Source: Patescibacteria group bacterium (GTDB lineage Bacteria; Patescibacteriota; Doudnabacteria; UBA920). Taken from it: 7,971 nucleotides of DNA. A model generated the notes under the pieces. It did not search any database and had not been told where the DNA came from. It was given only the letters and a program-made list of their open reading frames with translations. The translations under genes were made by a program, and so were the position numbers. How positions within the stretch are numbered: position 1 is the stretch's first letter; each line of letters begins with the position of its first letter. This document shows positions 6,645 through 7,971 of this stretch, piece by piece. The stretch covers positions 1 to 7,971 of the forward strand of contig JAMDEL010000006.1 of NCBI GenBank assembly GCA_023487095.1, given 5' to 3'.

Positions 6645-6660
6645 ACTGCAATACAGTATT
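6645..6660. other. Small overlapping dyads in the tRNA-Leu / coiled-coil gene intergenic region
   Basis: The region between the divergent tRNA-Leu and the rightward gene contains ACTG-CAATA-CAGT (6645-6657) overlapping the palindrome AATAC-A-GTATT (6650-6660). They lie about 75 nt upstream of the rightward -35 box and about 45 nt upstream of tRNA-Leu. They could bind a regulator, but matches of this size occur by chance, and I do not recognise a known operator. Confidence 0.2.
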
Positions 6661-6734
6661 CAACGGGAGACAGTTCCGTCACTTGCCCGAAATCTTTCAA
6701 ATCAGCCAGATAATTCTACCATTTTAAAAATATC

Positions 6735-6763
6735 TTGACAAGTATACGCTTTTCTGCTATAAT
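6735..6763 (+). promoter_or_regulatory. Full-consensus sigma70-type promoter for the rightward gene
   Basis: TTGACA (6735-6740) and TATAAT (6758-6763) match the consensus at all twelve positions with the optimal 17-nt spacer. Transcription should begin near 6770, giving a leader of about 43 nt before the ATG at 6813. The first T of the -35 box also opens the longest reading frame through the gene (a TTG codon). This shows that the longest frame overstates the protein by 26 codons. It is the strongest promoter visible in the window. Confidence 0.87.
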
Positions 6764-6812
6764 TATAACAAGCTATCAAGTGCTTGAAAGAGCATTAAAA
6801 TATATCAAATTT

Positions 6813-7421
6813 ATGTCTAAAGAATATGGTATGACGCCTGAAGGAGCGGATTTTAAAGCTCCTGAAGATAAGCCAAAACAGAAAAAAGGTCTTTTTACAG
6901 GTAAGTTCGGCAAGCTTGTTAGAGGCGCAACTGCGGGTATGGCCTTATTTGGCGGAGGTGTCGCAATGGAGCAGAAAGCGCAAGCCGGAGACTGGGCCGA
7001 TAAAGTGGGCAAAGTTACCGGAGCCATGACTGACATGTCCAGAGAAAGCAACCGGCACCGCGAAAGACAGGCGGAAATTAACGCACGGATAGAGGAGCAG
7101 CGGCTTAGACATATTGAACAAATGCAAAGGGAAGCCTTAAGACTGAAACAGGAAGAACTTAGGATGAAGCAGGATCAGGAAAGGGAAAACACCCAGAGAC
7201 AAGACCAGGCCCTCAGGACCGTGGAAAGAACCGGGGCTGTTGACCTGGAAACCAGCACGCAAGGCGGCACCACCCGGGCAACTGTTAAAAAACAGGGCAC
7301 CACGGAAAGGGAGCGCATGCAGGCCGAGGACAATTTAAGCAGAAAAGAGTTGGAAGAACTCAGGCTGCAAAAAGAATTCCAAAAAAACCATCCGGAACTG
7401 CAAGGCAAGATCCAGAAATAA
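6813..7421 (+). CDS. Unrecognised, probably exported, charged coiled-coil protein
   Basis: The 202-residue product is not recognised. I start it at the ATG at 6813 because the in-frame TTG at 6735 is the promoter -35 box itself and an in-frame GTG at 6780 would leave almost no leader. Residues 17-38 are Lys-rich (KPKQKKGLFTGKFGK). A modest hydrophobic stretch follows (about 39-52) and then AQA-GD, so cleavage by signal peptidase I after A58 is possible; the weak hydrophobic core makes this uncertain. Residues about 76-136 are almost entirely Glu, Gln, Arg and Lys with spaced Leu, Ile and Met, and so are likely a long helix or coiled coil. A Thr/Gly-rich stretch (about 140-164) could form a beta hairpin, and a second charged helix (165-192) follows. 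There is no cysteine or enzymatic motif. The gene stands alone between a perfect promoter and a strong terminator, so it is probably well expressed. A structural, adhesion or cell-envelope role is inference. Confidence 0.75.
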   Translation: MSKEYGMTPEGADFKAPEDKPKQKKGLFTGKFGKLVRGATAGMALFGGGVAMEQKAQAGDWADKVGKVTGAMTDMSRESNRHRERQAEINARIEEQRLRHIEQMQREALRLKQEELRMKQDQERENTQRQDQALRTVERTGAVDLETSTQGGTTRATVKKQGTTERERMQAEDNLSRKELEELRLQKEFQKNHPELQGKIQK

Positions 7422-7429
7422 CGCTTTTA

Positions 7430-7463
7430 AAAACCCCCGCCCGATTAATCGGGCGGGGGTTTT
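7430..7463. terminator. Bidirectional intrinsic terminator, perfect 34-nt palindrome
   Basis: Every base from 7430 to 7463 pairs with its mirror position about the centre between 7446 and 7447. Each arm runs AAAA, CCCCC, G, CCC, GATT, which gives a very GC-rich stem flanked by A/T runs. Read rightward, the stem ends in TTTT; read leftward it ends in five T (7433-7429). It lies 8 bp after the stop of the rightward gene and 12 bp from the stop of the leftward pilin-like gene, so it should end both convergent transcripts. Confidence 0.92.
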
Positions 7464-7475
7464 AAAATATCTGAC

Positions 7476-7889
7476 TTATTTTTCCAAAGTGCCTACCACT
7501 ACGTTGATTATGGTATAGGCCAAAGCCATTAAAAGAATTCCGATTATCGCGTTGGTCACAGTCTTGCGGCCTTTTTCCGCAGCCTCTTCGTTGCCGCCGG
7601 AAGTCAGATACTGGTAGCCACCGATAATCACGAACAGCACGGCAATGGCGCCGCCCAAGTAAAGCAGCAGGTTTATGGATTTGGTTATAAGTTCAACCAA
7701 ATTTTTACTGCCCAAAATGCCGGATTGGTTGTTGATTGGCACGCAAATACCGGCTTTTTCTTCTGTGCCGTCAGGACAATTTAGTGCAGCCAGAGAAGCC
7801 TTGGAGGCCAAGGTGAAAAGGGCTAAATTCAAAAGCAAAAAACTTGAATAAAAACCCTGCTTAACTTTTCGGGCAAAGATTACTTGCAT
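7476..7889 (-). CDS. Pilin-like two-TM membrane protein (T4SS_pilin / TrbC-VirB2-like)
   Basis: The 137-residue product has the layout of the small pilin-like proteins (TrbC/VirB2-like, T4SS_pilin type) that are frequent in Patescibacteria. A basic, hydrophobic signal sequence (about 1-34) could be cut after ASLA. A short exported loop has two cysteines (C38 and C49) that may form a disulfide. TM1 is at about 72-92, followed by a polar turn GYQYLTSGGNEEAAEKGRKT (91-110), and TM2 is at about 111-132. The GYQYLTSGGN-E-A-GR core is what suggests the family. VirB2-type proteins form pili or channel parts in type IV secretion and DNA transfer; no VirB4, VirD4 or other secretion gene is visible here, so the role is open. 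The ATG is 6 bp after the stop of a second, similar gene upstream, so both are surely co-transcribed. No Shine-Dalgarno sequence is seen. Confidence 0.78.
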   Translation of the reverse strand: MQVIFARKVKQGFYSSFLLLNLALFTLASKASLAALNCPDGTEEKAGICVPINNQSGILGSKNLVELITKSINLLLYLGGAIAVLFVIIGGYQYLTSGGNEEAAEKGRKTVTNAIIGILLMALAYTIINVVVGTLEK

Positions 7890-7895
7890 ATAATT

Positions 7896-7971
7896 TTAGC
7901 CGACAGTGTTTACCACCACATTGACGATTACCCAGGAAAGCACCACCACGACTACACCGTAGTCAACGCGC
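7896..7971 (-). CDS. C-terminal end of a second pilin-like membrane protein (partial)
   Basis: Only the last 25 codons are inside the window. The end VLSWVIVNVVVNTVG, followed by TAA at 7896-7898, matches the C-terminus of the next gene (ALAYTIINVVVGTLEK) in hydrophobic pattern and in the shared NVVV-T core. This makes the two genes likely tandem paralogues of the same two-TM pilin-like family. The fragment corresponds to most of TM2. The spacer to the following start codon is 6 nt. The N-terminus, signal sequence and loop cannot be judged. Confidence 0.7.
   Translation of the reverse strand, partial: RVDYGVVVVVLSWVIVNVVVNTVG

Noticed and set aside
6776..7408. Minus-strand frames opposite the rightward coiled-coil gene, some hydrophobic or Ser/Leu-rich
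   Set aside because: The plus-strand gene has a perfect promoter, a good frame and a terminator. The Leu/Ser-rich antisense translation is what charged Glu/Gln/Lys codons give on the other strand.

Overview
The window reads as a compact piece of a bacterial chromosome, most likely from the Patescibacteria/CPR radiation (Parcubacteria-like). The pointers are an SMC of only 873 residues without a recognisable hinge, an Ala/Pro-rich tail on FtsH, tandem small two-TM pilin-like (T4SS_pilin type) genes, tightly packed genes with AT-rich leaders, and no clear Shine-Dalgarno sequence at any start. This assignment is an inference from gene style, not from a marker phylogeny.

From about 6600 down to position 1, everything is transcribed leftward. 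In transcription order it holds a tRNA-Leu(UAG), a degenerate tRNA-Leu-like copy 8 nt behind it, a good promoter, ftsH (membrane AAA+ zinc protease), an unrecognised membrane protein of about six TM segments, a tRNA-Val(GAC), rnc (RNase III), smc (chromosome organisation ATPase) and the first 46 codons of a DedA-family membrane protein. The rnc-smc linkage is common in bacteria. The ftsH, membrane protein, tRNA-Val, rnc, smc, dedA run has gaps of 5 to about 97 nt and no obvious internal terminator, so it may be one transcription unit combining membrane quality control, RNA processing and chromosome maintenance.

From 6735 to 7463 lies a single rightward gene. It has a full-consensus sigma70-type promoter (TTGACA, 17 nt, TATAAT) and encodes a charged, probably coiled-coil protein with a signal-peptide-like N-terminus. 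It ends at a perfect 34-nt palindromic terminator shared with the convergent genes. Beyond that, from 7476 to the end, two leftward genes encode tandem paralogous pilin-like membrane proteins, the second cut by the window edge.

The points most worth a second look are the tRNA-Leu-like element at 6411-6503, the hinge-less SMC, and the isolated strong-promoter gene of unknown function. No CRISPR array, insertion sequence, phage gene or defence system is visible.
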